Source of the DNA: Rhizobium jaguaris
GTDB lineage: Bacteria > Pseudomonadota > Alphaproteobacteria > Rhizobiales > Rhizobiaceae
Assembly (NCBI RefSeq): GCF_003627755.1
Contig: NZ_CP032694.1
Span: 2,533,501-2,597,500 of the forward strand
DNA: 64,000 bases
Reading direction: 5' to 3'
The translations under genes and the position numbers were made by a program. This document shows, piece after piece, positions 17,973-26,187 of this stretch. The notes under the pieces are model-generated. The model worked only from the letters and a program-made list of their open reading frames with translations, was not told the origin of the DNA and searched no databases. Position 1 is the first letter of the stretch; each line of letters starts with the position of its first letter.

Positions 17973-18598
17973 ATCGCCTCCTCCGGAGCCCTGGCGATCG
18001 CGGTGCCGATCATAGCGTCACGGCTGACGAGATCGGCAAGAGCCGTCTCATTCATGCCTTCCGTGCCAACCGGACGTTCTGGGATGACGAGATAGCGCAG
18101 CTCCGCCGTCGAATCCCAGACGCGAATCTTCTTCTCCTCAGGCAGCGTCAGGCCGAACTCGGCTAGCACGCCGCGTGGATCGATGACGGCACGGGAACGA
18201 TAGGCCGGCGCCTTGTACCAGACCGGCGGCAGGCCGAGCACCGACCAAGGATAGCAGGAGCAGAGCGTGCAAACGATCAGATTATGCGTCTCCGGCGTAT
18301 TGAATACCGCCCGCATATGTTCGCCTTGCCGCCCGGTGAAGCCGAGGCTGGCAATCGCCGCAGTCGCATCACGCTTCAACCATTCGGCAAATTCCGGATC
18401 GCTCCAGGCTTTCGCCACCACTTGCGCGCCGTTGCGCGGCCCGACTTTCGTCTCATAAGTCTCGACAATGACATCGATCGCCGCCGGATCGATCAGGCCC
18501 TTTTCCGTCAGCAGCGTTTCCAGCGCTTTCACGCGAGCCTGCATATCGGAATAGTGGTTGTCTGGATCATGGTGATGATGGTCGTCATGATCGTCCAT
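17969..18598 (-). CDS. nthA: Nitrile hydratase alpha subunit, cobalt type
   Basis: A 209-residue catalytic subunit. The metal claw is [10 protein letters not shown], with C110, C113 and C115 as ligands. The Thr in CTLCSC marks cobalt-type rather than iron-type enzymes, and Cys113 and Cys115 are normally oxidised. The N-terminus is unusually rich in Asp and His ([15 protein letters not shown]), which could bind metal. GGGGAG lies seven bases upstream of the ATG at 18598. No amidase lies next to the operon, so the amide product must be handled elsewhere or released. Confidence 0.95.
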   Translation of the reverse strand: MDDHDDHHHHDPDNHYSDMQARVKALETLLTEKGLIDPAAIDVIVETYETKVGPRNGAQVVAKAWSDPEFAEWLKRDATAAIASLGFTGRQGEHMRAVFNTPETHNLIVCTLCSCYPWSVLGLPPVWYKAPAYRSRAVIDPRGVLAEFGLTLPEEKKIRVWDSTAELRYLVIPERPVGTEGMNETALADLVSRDAMIGTAIARAPEEAI

Positions 18599-18735
18599 AA
18601 TGTATCTCCCCGCCGGACAAGCCTCAAATCTAAGCTTTTGCCATATTGCAGCCAAGTGCCTTCTTCAACGGTTGCAACCCGATCAGATGCTGCAACCCCC
18701 TGCCATTCTTAGCGCTTTTGGGTAGTCTGCCCAGC

Positions 18736-20025
18736 ATGAAGATTTTGATTCTCGGCGCAACTGGTTTCATTGGCTCTGTGATCGCGGCGCGACTATGCAA
18801 AGACGGGCACATGGTCACCGGCCTTGCCCGCAATCCTGATCGGGTGCGCGTAAAACACCTTTCGATTCACTGGATCAAAGCGGATCTAGCCGAAATGACC
18901 CATCCATCAAACTGGGATGCGGTGCTAAGCGGCTATCAGATCGTCATCAACTGTGCTGGTGCCCTTCAAGACGGACTTTCCGACGATCTTGCCGCAATAC
19001 AGGAAAAAGCGATGCTGGCGCTCTATGCCGCAGCCGCGCAGTCGGCAATCGAGTTCGTCGTGCAGATTTCCGCGCGCACGAAAGGTGCGGGCCAAGATCA
19101 GCCGTTCCTGGCAACAAAGCGTCATGCTGACAAGGCACTGGTGGCAAGCGGTCTCAACCATATCATCCTGAGGCCGGCGCTCGTCCTTGGCCGCAACGCG
19201 CATGGCGGTACGGCATTGTTGCGTGCGCTCGCCGCCTTACCTTATCTCCTGCCTCTCATCCATGCGCAAAGCCCTGTCGAAACTGTCTCGGTCGATGATG
19301 TCGCTTCGATCGTTTCGGCGGCAGTTGCCGGCGAACTCCAATCCGGCACCGACATCGATCTTGCCGCGAGCGAGATACTGACACTCCGGGAACTGGTGAT
19401 ACTTCATCGAAGTTGGCTCGGCCTCCCGCCGGCGCGGGTCGTGCCGATGCCGGCCGGCTTGGCAAAGCCGGTGACATGGGCCGCGGATATCGCCGGCAGG
19501 CTCGGATGGCGTTCGCCGCTCCGGTCGACTGCGATGGCCGTGATGTCCGAAGGCGTTCTCAGCCGAAGGGATGCGCAATACCTCCGAGGCGAATGCTTGG
19601 CAACGGCCGTCGAAACGCTGGGTGCCAACCCTTCCGGTGTTCAGGATCTGTGGTTTGCCCGCCTCTACTTGTTAAAGCCCTTGATGATCGGCGGGCTGGC
19701 GCTCTTCTGGATGCTGTCGGGCATCATCCCGATGCTGGCTCCAATGGCCGCAAGCCGGCACTTCCTGCCTTTTATGTCCGGCGGTATGGCAATGGCTTTG
19801 ACCCTGACCACCTGTTTCCTTGACATAGCCCTTGGCGCCTTCGTTGTTGTGCGGCCTTTTGCGCGGTCGGCATTGTTCGGAATGCTCGCAGTCACCCTCG
19901 CTTATCTTGTCGGTGGCACGTTGCTCGAACCATCGCTTTGGCTCGATCCTCTCGGGCCGCTCGTCAAAGTGCTGCCGTCGATGCTGTTGACACTTGCCGC
20001 GCTCGCGGTGTTGGAGGAACGCTGA
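18736..20025 (+). CDS. NAD(P)-binding SDR with C-terminal DoxX-like membrane domain
   Basis: A 429-residue fusion. Residues 1-~290 are an extended SDR (atypical, NDUFA9-like) with the Rossmann motif MKILILGATGFIGSVIAARL, VVQISARTK and LRPALVLGRNAHGG. The last ~130 residues hold about four membrane helices (from LMIGGLALFWMLSG, then MALTLTTCFLDIALGAFVVV), resembling DoxX-like domains. ORFs of this kind are known in Proteobacteria, but their reaction is unknown. The stop overlaps the next start (TGATG), so it forms an operon with the DUF2269 protein. Confidence 0.8.
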   Translation: MKILILGATGFIGSVIAARLCKDGHMVTGLARNPDRVRVKHLSIHWIKADLAEMTHPSNWDAVLSGYQIVINCAGALQDGLSDDLAAIQEKAMLALYAAAAQSAIEFVVQISARTKGAGQDQPFLATKRHADKALVASGLNHIILRPALVLGRNAHGGTALLRALAALPYLLPLIHAQSPVETVSVDDVASIVSAAVAGELQSGTDIDLAASEILTLRELVILHRSWLGLPPARVVPMPAGLAKPVTWAADIAGRLGWRSPLRSTAMAVMSEGVLSRRDAQYLRGECLATAVETLGANPSGVQDLWFARLYLLKPLMIGGLALFWMLSGIIPMLAPMAASRHFLPFMSGGMAMALTLTTCFLDIALGAFVVVRPFARSALFGMLAVTLAYLVGGTLLEPSLWLDPLGPLVKVLPSMLLTLAALAVLEER

Positions 20026-20504
20026 TGCTAACAGAGGAGTTTCTTCGCCTCGTTCATGTTATCGGCGCCACGGTGCTTTTCGGTACCGGCGCAGGCATCG
20101 CTTTCTTCATGGTCATGGCGCATCGCACGGGTGATCCCAAGCTGATCGCACATGTTGCCGGCACGGTCGTCATCGCCGATACGATCTTTACGGCAACGGC
20201 CGTCATCCTACAGCCGGTCACCGGCTATCTGCTCGCACGATCGATCGGCTGGTCGCTTGATGAAGGATGGATCGCTCTGTCCTTGCTGCTCTATGTGTTG
20301 ACCGGTGTTTTCTGGCTGCCGGTCGTCTGGATACAACTCCGCCTGCGCGATCTCGCCCGCATAGCATCCGAGACCGAAGCGCCGCTGCCGGCAGCCTACC
20401 ACCATCTCTATCGCATCTGGTTTGCTTGCGGATTCCCCGCTTTTTTCGCGGTGATCGGCATCCTCTGGCTGATGCTCAACAAGCCATCCATACCGCTATT
20501 TTAA
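20025..20504 (+). CDS. DUF2269 family integral membrane protein
   Basis: A 159-residue inner-membrane protein with four hydrophobic segments (e.g. VIGATVLFGTGAGIAFFMV, ALSLLLYVLTGVFWLPVVW) and the DUF2269 pattern H-V-x-G-A near residue 13 and R-x-W near 140. The function is not known. It is translationally coupled to the SDR-DoxX gene, and the two may form one membrane oxidoreductase unit. Confidence 0.8.
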   Translation: MLTEEFLRLVHVIGATVLFGTGAGIAFFMVMAHRTGDPKLIAHVAGTVVIADTIFTATAVILQPVTGYLLARSIGWSLDEGWIALSLLLYVLTGVFWLPVVWIQLRLRDLARIASETEAPLPAAYHHLYRIWFACGFPAFFAVIGILWLMLNKPSIPLF

Positions 20505-21089
20505 CATCGGCCAGAGGCTGAGCACCAGCAGAACGGCCATGGTGATGTTGAACCATTTGAGGCGAACGGGATCGGAAAGCCAGTCGCGCAGGGCCGAGCC
20601 GAAGCCCGCCCAGGTCGAAACGCTGGGAATGTTGACCGCCGCAAAGGCAAGGCCGACCAACAGCACGCTGACCAGATACAGCTGCGGATTGGTGTAGGTC
20701 GCCATGGCGGTGACCGCCATGACCCAGGCCTTGGGATTGACCCATTGAAAGGCCGCAGCGCTCAGGAAACTCATCGGCTCCACGCCGCTTTCTTTCTCGC
20801 TGAGACTGCGGGAGGTGGCGATCTTCCAGGCGATCCAGACAAGATAGGCCCCACCAGCGAACTTCAGCGCAGTGTAGAGCAGCGGCACAGTATGCAGCAG
20901 CGCGCCAAGCCCTAGGCCGACGCCGAGCAACAACGACAGAAAACCGGCGCCAATGCCGAACATATGCGGGATCGTGCGGCGGAAACCGAAATTCACGCCA
21001 GATGCGAACAGCATCATATTGTTAGGCCCCGGCGTGATCGATGTCGTGAACGCAAATAATAATAGAGCCAGGAATGTATTCAGCGCCAT
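20496..21089 (-). CDS. LysE family translocator (amino-acid exporter type)
   Basis: A 197-residue membrane protein with about six helices. The family signature is FAFTTSITPGPNNMMLFASGVNFG at the N-terminus (residues ~12-35), with FQWVNPKAWVMA in the middle, as in RhtB/LysE exporters. I use the ATG at 21089, which has a GGAGAG site close upstream; an upstream in-frame extension to 21176 is not conserved. Its 3' end overlaps the convergent DUF2269 gene by nine bp. Confidence 0.88.
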   Translation of the reverse strand: MALNTFLALLLFAFTTSITPGPNNMMLFASGVNFGFRRTIPHMFGIGAGFLSLLLGVGLGLGALLHTVPLLYTALKFAGGAYLVWIAWKIATSRSLSEKESGVEPMSFLSAAAFQWVNPKAWVMAVTAMATYTNPQLYLVSVLLVGLAFAAVNIPSVSTWAGFGSALRDWLSDPVRLKWFNITMAVLLVLSLWPMLK

Positions 21090-21296
21090 AAAATCTCTCC
21101 GGACGCCGTTCTTTGAGAGAACGCAGGCGTCTATTCCTCGTGACGCGCATCTCTTGAAGCGGCACCGGTGTAACACAACCCTAATTCGCCTTAGATTTTA
21201 GTGCCATAACATGATTGTCACGGTGACATGAAAGGCGTCGATTGAAATCGCCATGAATGCACTTATCCTTCGCCTCTCCAGCAGCGAGGACAGGCC

Positions 21297-22142
21297 ATGC
21301 ACGACCCCATTCCGACCGTCACTCTTCCCTCCGGCATCACGGTTCCCGCGCTCGGCCAAGGTACATGGAACATGGGCGAAAAGGCCACCCGCGCCAAGGA
21401 AGAGATCGCCAGCCTGAAGGCCGGGCTCGATCTCGGCATGACGCTGATTGACACCGCCGAAATGTACGGTGAAGGCGGTGCGGAGGAAATCGTCGGCAAG
21501 GCGATCGCGGGACGGCGCGACGAGGTGTTCCTCGTCAGCAAGGTCTATCCTCATAACGCAAGCAGCAAGGGCGCGATCGAGGCCTGCGACCGCAGCCTGA
21601 AACGGCTGAAAATCGACTGCATCGACCTCTATCTGCTGCACTGGCGCGGAGAATATCCGCTGGCGGAAACGGTGGCTGCCTTCGAAGCCCTGAAAGCCGC
21701 AGGCAAGATCGGCGCTTGGGGTGTTTCGAATTTCGATCTGGACGACATGGAGGAACTGCTCGCCGTTCCCGACGGGGGAAAGGTGGCCGCCAACCAGGTG
21801 CTTTACAATCTCGGCCGGCGCGGCATCGAATATGATTTGCTGCCTTGGTGCCAGGAACGCAATATCCCGATCATGGCCTATTCGCCGATCGAGCAGGGCC
21901 AGCTGGCGCATCATCCGGAGCTGATCCACATCGCCAAGACCTATCAGGCAACGCCGGCGCAGGTGGCGCTTGCCTTTCTGCTGGAACGCGATGGCGTGAT
22001 CGCTATTCCTAAGACCTCCAATCTGCAACGTGTCGCTGAAAATCGCGACGCCGTCTCACTCGACATCACCGATGAGGATTGGGCCACCCTCGATGCCGCA
22101 TTTCCACCGCCCGCTCGAGAAAAGCCGCTGGAGATGCTCTAA
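21297..22142 (+). CDS. Aldo/keto reductase
   Basis: A 281-residue NADPH-dependent TIM-barrel reductase. The catalytic residues are visible in [14 protein letters not shown] (Asp and Tyr), VSKVYPHN (Lys) and [12 protein letters not shown] (His). The C-terminal cofactor loop is [16 protein letters not shown]. It is near YeaE and other AKR3/5-like bacterial proteins. GAGGACAGG precedes the ATG. Its stop overlaps that of the convergent capsule gene by three bases. Confidence 0.9.
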   Translation: MHDPIPTVTLPSGITVPALGQGTWNMGEKATRAKEEIASLKAGLDLGMTLIDTAEMYGEGGAEEIVGKAIAGRRDEVFLVSKVYPHNASSKGAIEACDRSLKRLKIDCIDLYLLHWRGEYPLAETVAAFEALKAAGKIGAWGVSNFDLDDMEELLAVPDGGKVAANQVLYNLGRRGIEYDLLPWCQERNIPIMAYSPIEQGQLAHHPELIHIAKTYQATPAQVALAFLLERDGVIAIPKTSNLQRVAENRDAVSLDITDEDWATLDAAFPPPAREKPLEML

Positions 22143-23251
22143 CTGCGGGTCTCCGCGCGCTGCTGCGCAACGATAAGTTCGATCGCTCGGAAGATATCGA
22201 TTTGCCGCCAGCCCGCCGGATCGCGATAGGTCGGATAAAGCGACAAGGCAGCGGCCGCAATTTGATCGACAGTCCGCCGCTTCGTTCGACGCCCGGCGAG
22301 CGAGGCCTTTGCATAGACACCGAATTGATCTTCCGTCACACCCCAGCCGGCATAGAAAGGCGCAGCATAACAACGGACAGGAATGCCGCGCAGCAGTGCA
22401 TCGAAGCCGAACTGGCTGGAGACGGTCCAGACCTCATCCACGACATCAAGAACCGATGCTACTGATATCGCATCGTTGAGGAATATGACGTCGCTCTTAC
22501 CGGCAATTTCCTTGGTCAAATATCCCTTCCGGTGGCCGGCCATGACATCCGGATGTGTCCGGATCACACATTGCGCGCCGCTCGCCAACGCGTCGCTTAG
22601 CATCCGCTCAAACGAGGCGTGCGAGCCGAGCGCCTTGCCGACGGAGACATCACCGACAACCTGATCGACCAGCAGGATGCGGCGCTTCGTCGTCCGCTCG
22701 ATCACGGGCGCCCTATGCGGCAGGTGATTGTACTTGGAGAGCCGATTGCGCACGATCTGTTCGCGGATGGCCTTGCCCAGATCTCCGGCATCCTCCGCGC
22801 CGGCGATCAGGCGTTCGAGGCGCGAGGGCCGGCTTGCATCCACGGGCAGGCCCAGATCGTCGACCACGATGGAAAGAGGGACGGCGCCGGCCTTCCCGAG
22901 GCCGACCGAACGCAGAAAACCGTCTTCGAGATTCCAGCGCGGCAATCCACGCAACCGCGAGATCGCCGCAGCCGTCTTTGCGGGCATGCGGCCACCCCAG
23001 GAAAGCACGCCGCCGATGCCGGGCGACAGCGTAGATGCAATCTTCTGCCCGCCGAAATGTTGGCCAAGCCAGGGAAAGGCATTGCGAACATAAAACGTAG
23101 CGCCGAGACGCATTCCTGCGGGAGGATGCCAGCTCTTCCCGCCGATATCAGTCGCAGCCTCTCCGGTCGAAAACCCCAATTTGCCACCCTGCGTGAAACG
23201 GGGTGCGCCCTGCGCGTTCCCCGAGAGCGCCGTGCGTTCATTTGAACGCAC
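22139..23251 (-). CDS. Capsular polysaccharide export protein, KpsC/LipB family
   Basis: A 370-residue protein of the capsule_synth (PF05159) family, which adds Kdo or related sugars to the lipid anchor of exported polysaccharides. It contains [31 protein letters not shown] and [16 protein letters not shown], family hallmarks. It is single-domain, unlike the double KpsC of E. coli. The frame opens with a GTG at 23251 that lies inside a perfect palindrome. No RBS is clear, so the true start could be further in. No other capsule gene is near. Confidence 0.82.
   Translation of the reverse strand: MRSNERTALSGNAQGAPRFTQGGKLGFSTGEAATDIGGKSWHPPAGMRLGATFYVRNAFPWLGQHFGGQKIASTLSPGIGGVLSWGGRMPAKTAAAISRLRGLPRWNLEDGFLRSVGLGKAGAVPLSIVVDDLGLPVDASRPSRLERLIAGAEDAGDLGKAIREQIVRNRLSKYNHLPHRAPVIERTTKRRILLVDQVVGDVSVGKALGSHASFERMLSDALASGAQCVIRTHPDVMAGHRKGYLTKEIAGKSDVIFLNDAISVASVLDVVDEVWTVSSQFGFDALLRGIPVRCYAAPFYAGWGVTEDQFGVYAKASLAGRRTKRRTVDQIAAAALSLYPTYRDPAGWRQIDIFRAIELIVAQQRAETRS
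23232..23251. repeat. Perfect 20-bp palindrome over the capsule-gene start
   Basis: GTGCGTTCA and TGAACGCAC flank a two-base centre TT. The GTG start codon of the capsule gene is the end of one arm. It could be a repressor site or, in RNA, a hairpin that hides the start. Confidence 0.55.
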
Positions 23252-23275
23252 AAAGGTCGCTCTAGTCTTTTGAAT

Positions 23276-23327
23276 CTAGAGCATCTTATCCGCTTCAGGT
23301 GGCTCCACCTGAAGCGGGATGCTCTAG
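23276..23327. repeat. 52-bp composite palindromic repeat, rhizobial type
   Basis: The outer arms CTAGAGCATC and GATGCTCTAG (10 bp) enclose the inner arms CCGCTTCAGGTGG and CCACCTGAAGCGG (13 bp), with CT in the centre and TTAT bulged on one side. It lies between the capsule gene and ilvH. A diverged relative lies at 46398-46450. Palindromic repeats with TAGAGCAT/ATGCTCTA ends are common in rhizobial intergenic DNA. Confidence 0.75.
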
Positions 23328-23376
23328 CGCCGCGAACCTACGCGAGGCCCGAAAACCGGTCAACGGAGGAGGTTCG

Positions 23377-23949
23377 TCACATCCCCTGCGGGCCGCGGTT
23401 CATCGCGGCGATGCCGGTGCGGCAGACTTCGATCAGGCCGAGCGGCTTGATGATGGCGATGAACTGATCGATCTTCGATGACTTCCCGGTGATCTCGAGA
23501 ATGAAATGCTCGACGGTCGCATCGACCACTTTGGCATGGAAGGCATCGGCCAGCCGCAGTGTTTCGGCGCGGGTCTCGCCGCTTCCGGCAACCTTCAGCA
23601 GCGCCACTTCGCGCTCGATCGGCCGCTCCTGGCCGAGATCGCGGGCGCGCACCGTCAGGTCGACGACGCGATGAACCGGCACGATGCGCTCAAGCTGCGC
23701 CTTGATCTGCTCCAACACCTGCGGCGTGCCGCGCGTGACGATCGTAATGCGCGAGAGATGCGCCTGATGCTCAGTCTCGGAAACGGTCAGACTTTCGATA
23801 TTATAGCCCCGACCTGAAAAGAGGCCGATGACGCGGGCGAGAACGCCGGGCTCGTTGTCGACCAGCACCGAAAGCGTATGGCTCTCGGCTGCTGCGGTTT
23901 CCGGCGAAATGAAATAGGCGGAGCCCGTGGGTTGAAGGTGTGCGGTCAT
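23377..23949 (-). CDS. ilvH: Acetolactate synthase small (regulatory) subunit
   Basis: A 190-residue subunit with an ACT domain (HTLSVLVDNEPGVLARVIGLFSGRGYNIESL) that gives valine feedback inhibition and activates the catalytic subunit. The rest is the ALS_ss_C domain ending GLIEVCRTGIAAMNRG. The ATG at 23949 is used; an upstream in-frame start at 24042 is less likely. It follows ilvI by 117 bp on the same strand. Confidence 0.95.
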   Translation of the reverse strand: MTAHLQPTGSAYFISPETAAAESHTLSVLVDNEPGVLARVIGLFSGRGYNIESLTVSETEHQAHLSRITIVTRGTPQVLEQIKAQLERIVPVHRVVDLTVRARDLGQERPIEREVALLKVAGSGETRAETLRLADAFHAKVVDATVEHFILEITGKSSKIDQFIAIIKPLGLIEVCRTGIAAMNRGPQGM

Positions 23950-24066
23950 TGTCCTTGTTCCGTTTCCTCGGTTCTTATGCTCAGGATGCCAGCGCGATCC
24001 TGATTTGAATGGTGATTGGTCCAGCGGCCCGGGACACGGCAAGCCTACCGTGTCCCGGCGTCCCGA

Positions 24067-25860
24067 TCAAACGAGCTGCCGGCCCTTGGCGTCGATGGCG
24101 TTGGCGACGGCTTCGTCGGTGGCTTCGTCCGGCAGCAGCATCTCGTTATGCGCCTTGCCCGAGGGGATCATCGGGAAGCAGTTGGCGAGATTGGCAACGC
24201 GGCAATCGAAAATGACGGGCTTCTTCACGTCGATCATTTCCTGGATCGCGGCATCGAGATTGCCAGGCTTTTCACAACGCAGGCCGACGGCGCCATAGGC
24301 TTCCGCCAGCTTGACGAAATCAGGCATTGCCTCGGTATAGGAGTGCGACAGGCGGTTGCCGTGCAGCAACTGCTGCCATTGGCGCACCATGCCCATATAT
24401 TGGTTATTCAGGATGAAAATCTTGATCGGCGCATTGTGCTGGATCGCCGCCGACATTTCCTGAATGCACATCTGGATCGAGGCATCGCCGGCAATGTCGA
24501 TGACCAGGCTTTCCGGATGGGCGATCTGTACGCCGAGAGCAGCCGGCAGGCCGTAACCCATGGTGCCGAGGCCGCCCGAGGTCATCCAGCGGTTCGGTTG
24601 CTCGAAGCCGTAGAACTGCGCCGCCCACATCTGGTGCTGACCGACTTCGGTGGTGATGTAGGTGTCGCGGTCCTTGGTCAGCTCGTAGAGACGCTGGATC
24701 GCATATTGCGGCATGATGACATCGTCATGCGGCCTGTAGGCGAAGGAATTGCGTGCACGCCAATGGGCGATATTCGTCCACCAATCGCCAAGACGATCCG
24801 CCGCCGGCTTGTGCGGCAGGGCCCGCCACAGGCGAACCATGTCTTCGAGAACATTGCCGACATCACCGAGGATGCCGATATCGACGTGAACGTTCTTGTT
24901 GATAGAGGACGGATCGATGTCGATGTGGATCTTCTTCGAATTCGGCGAAAAAGCATTCAGGCGGCCGGTAATGCGATCGTCGAAGCGCGCGCCGATGCAG
25001 ACCATGACGTCGCAATCATGCATGGCCATATTGGCTTCGTAGGAACCGTGCATGCCGAGCATGCCGAGCCAGTTCTTGCCGGATGCGGGATAGGCGCCGA
25101 GACCCATCAGCGTCGAGGTGATCGGGAAGCTCGTCAGCTCGACGAGCTCACGCAGCAGTTTCGAGGCTTCCGGACCGGAGTTGACGACGCCGCCACCGGA
25201 ATAGATGATCGGCCGCTGCGCGCTGGCCATCAGTTCGATAGCCTGTTTGATCCTGTTGAGATCACCCTGAACCTTCGGCTGGTAGCTCTTCTGGACATCG
25301 TGCGCTTCCGGCGGCGTATAGGTGCCGGTGGCGAACTGAACATCCTTCGGAATATCGACGACGACGGGACCCGGACGACCAGACTGGGCGATGCGGAAGG
25401 CCTCATGAATGACCGCGGCAAGTTTGTTGACGTCCTTGACCAGCCAATTGTGTTTGGTGCAGGGCCGCGTGATGCCGACCGTATCGCATTCCTGGAATGC
25501 GTCCGAGCCGATCAGCGTCGTCGGAACCTGGCCGCTCAAGCAGACCAGCGGGATCGAATCCATCAGCGCATCCTGCAGCGGCGTAACGGCATTGGTTGCG
25601 CCCGGACCGGAGGTGACCAGCATGACGCCGACCTTGCCGGTCGAGCGGGCGTAGCCTTCCGCCGCATGGCCGGCGCCCTGTTCGTGGCGCACGAGGATGT
25701 GCTGGATGTCGTCCTGCTGGAAAATTTCGTCATAGATCGGCAAAACCGCGCCGCCCGGATAACCGAAAATGTGCTCGACGCCATTGTCCCTGAGCGCCTG
25801 CAGCACGATCTCCGCGCCTGTCATCTGATTGCTGCTCGCCTGATTGTCTGTGCCGGTCAT
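24067..25860 (-). CDS. ilvI: Acetolactate synthase large (catalytic) subunit
   Basis: A 597-residue ThDP- and FAD-dependent enzyme that joins two pyruvates, or pyruvate with 2-oxobutyrate, the first common step to valine, leucine and isoleucine. The ThDP-activating Glu is E60 in LVRHEQGAGHAAEG. The Mg/ThDP motif is IAGDASIQMC...FILNNQYMGMVRQWQ. Length is normal. It is transcribed with ilvH from a promoter upstream of an attenuator (25917-26068). Confidence 0.96.
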   Translation of the reverse strand: MTGTDNQASSNQMTGAEIVLQALRDNGVEHIFGYPGGAVLPIYDEIFQQDDIQHILVRHEQGAGHAAEGYARSTGKVGVMLVTSGPGATNAVTPLQDALMDSIPLVCLSGQVPTTLIGSDAFQECDTVGITRPCTKHNWLVKDVNKLAAVIHEAFRIAQSGRPGPVVVDIPKDVQFATGTYTPPEAHDVQKSYQPKVQGDLNRIKQAIELMASAQRPIIYSGGGVVNSGPEASKLLRELVELTSFPITSTLMGLGAYPASGKNWLGMLGMHGSYEANMAMHDCDVMVCIGARFDDRITGRLNAFSPNSKKIHIDIDPSSINKNVHVDIGILGDVGNVLEDMVRLWRALPHKPAADRLGDWWTNIAHWRARNSFAYRPHDDVIMPQYAIQRLYELTKDRDTYITTEVGQHQMWAAQFYGFEQPNRWMTSGGLGTMGYGLPAALGVQIAHPESLVIDIAGDASIQMCIQEMSAAIQHNAPIKIFILNNQYMGMVRQWQQLLHGNRLSHSYTEAMPDFVKLAEAYGAVGLRCEKPGNLDAAIQEMIDVKKPVIFDCRVANLANCFPMIPSGKAHNEMLLPDEATDEAVANAIDAKGRQLV

Positions 25861-25916
25861 ACGTTTGTTCCGCTATCTGCTGAGGGTTTGGAAAGATGAA
25901 ATCTCGATTTCGGGCA

Positions 25917-25940
25917 TAAAAAAAGGCTCCCTGGGAGCCT
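25917..25940 (-). terminator. Rho-independent terminator of the ilv attenuator
   Basis: On the minus strand, AGGCTCCC and GGGAGCCT form an eight-bp stem followed by seven Ts. It lies about 57 bp before the ilvI start and 35 bp after the leader-peptide stop, the place of an attenuator. Confidence 0.85.
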
Positions 25941-25974
25941 GTCGTCTAGCGCATGGGTGGCTATCGCCGGATGG

Positions 25975-26031
25975 TTACACCATCCTGCCCATGCGCCGTC
26001 CCACCACGATAAGAACCATCGATTTTTTCAT
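25975..26031 (-). CDS. ilvL: ilv leader peptide (attenuator)
   Basis: An 18-codon reading frame, MKKSMVLIVVGRRMGRMV, ending TAA. The run Val-Leu-Ile-Val-Val is what a branched-chain amino-acid attenuation peptide should have. Codons 12-17 can pair with sequence just after the stop (GCGCATGGG with CCCATGCGC; GGATGGT with ACCATCC), and a terminator follows. If charged Val/Leu/Ile tRNA is scarce, a ribosome would stall on codons 6-10 and change that pairing. The start lies only about eight bases after the predicted -10 box. Confidence 0.85.
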   Translation of the reverse strand: MKKSMVLIVVGRRMGRMV

Positions 26032-26039
26032 GGGGCGAA

Positions 26040-26068
26040 GTGATAGACAGAAAATTTTAAAGCGTCAA
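26040..26068 (-). promoter_or_regulatory. Promoter of the ilvL-ilvI-ilvH operon
   Basis: On the minus strand, TTGACG (26068-26063) and TATCAC (26045-26040) are separated by 17 bp. The -35 matches five of six. The start point would be within about three bases of the leader AUG. Confidence 0.65.
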
Positions 26069-26187
26069 CGCATTCCGCAATAAAAAATCGCGGCCTTTCT
26101 CGATCCTCTTAAAATGTTGAGGGTCTCGAAAGGGTTTTGTTAAGGCGCCCTCCCTATGCTCCACCTCCTAACGCTGGGAGTAGCCGT

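Noticed and set aside
24016..25899. 627-codon open frame on the plus strand
   Set aside because: It is the antisense of ilvI. The minus strand encodes a complete acetolactate synthase with all motifs; long antisense frames are usual at this GC content.
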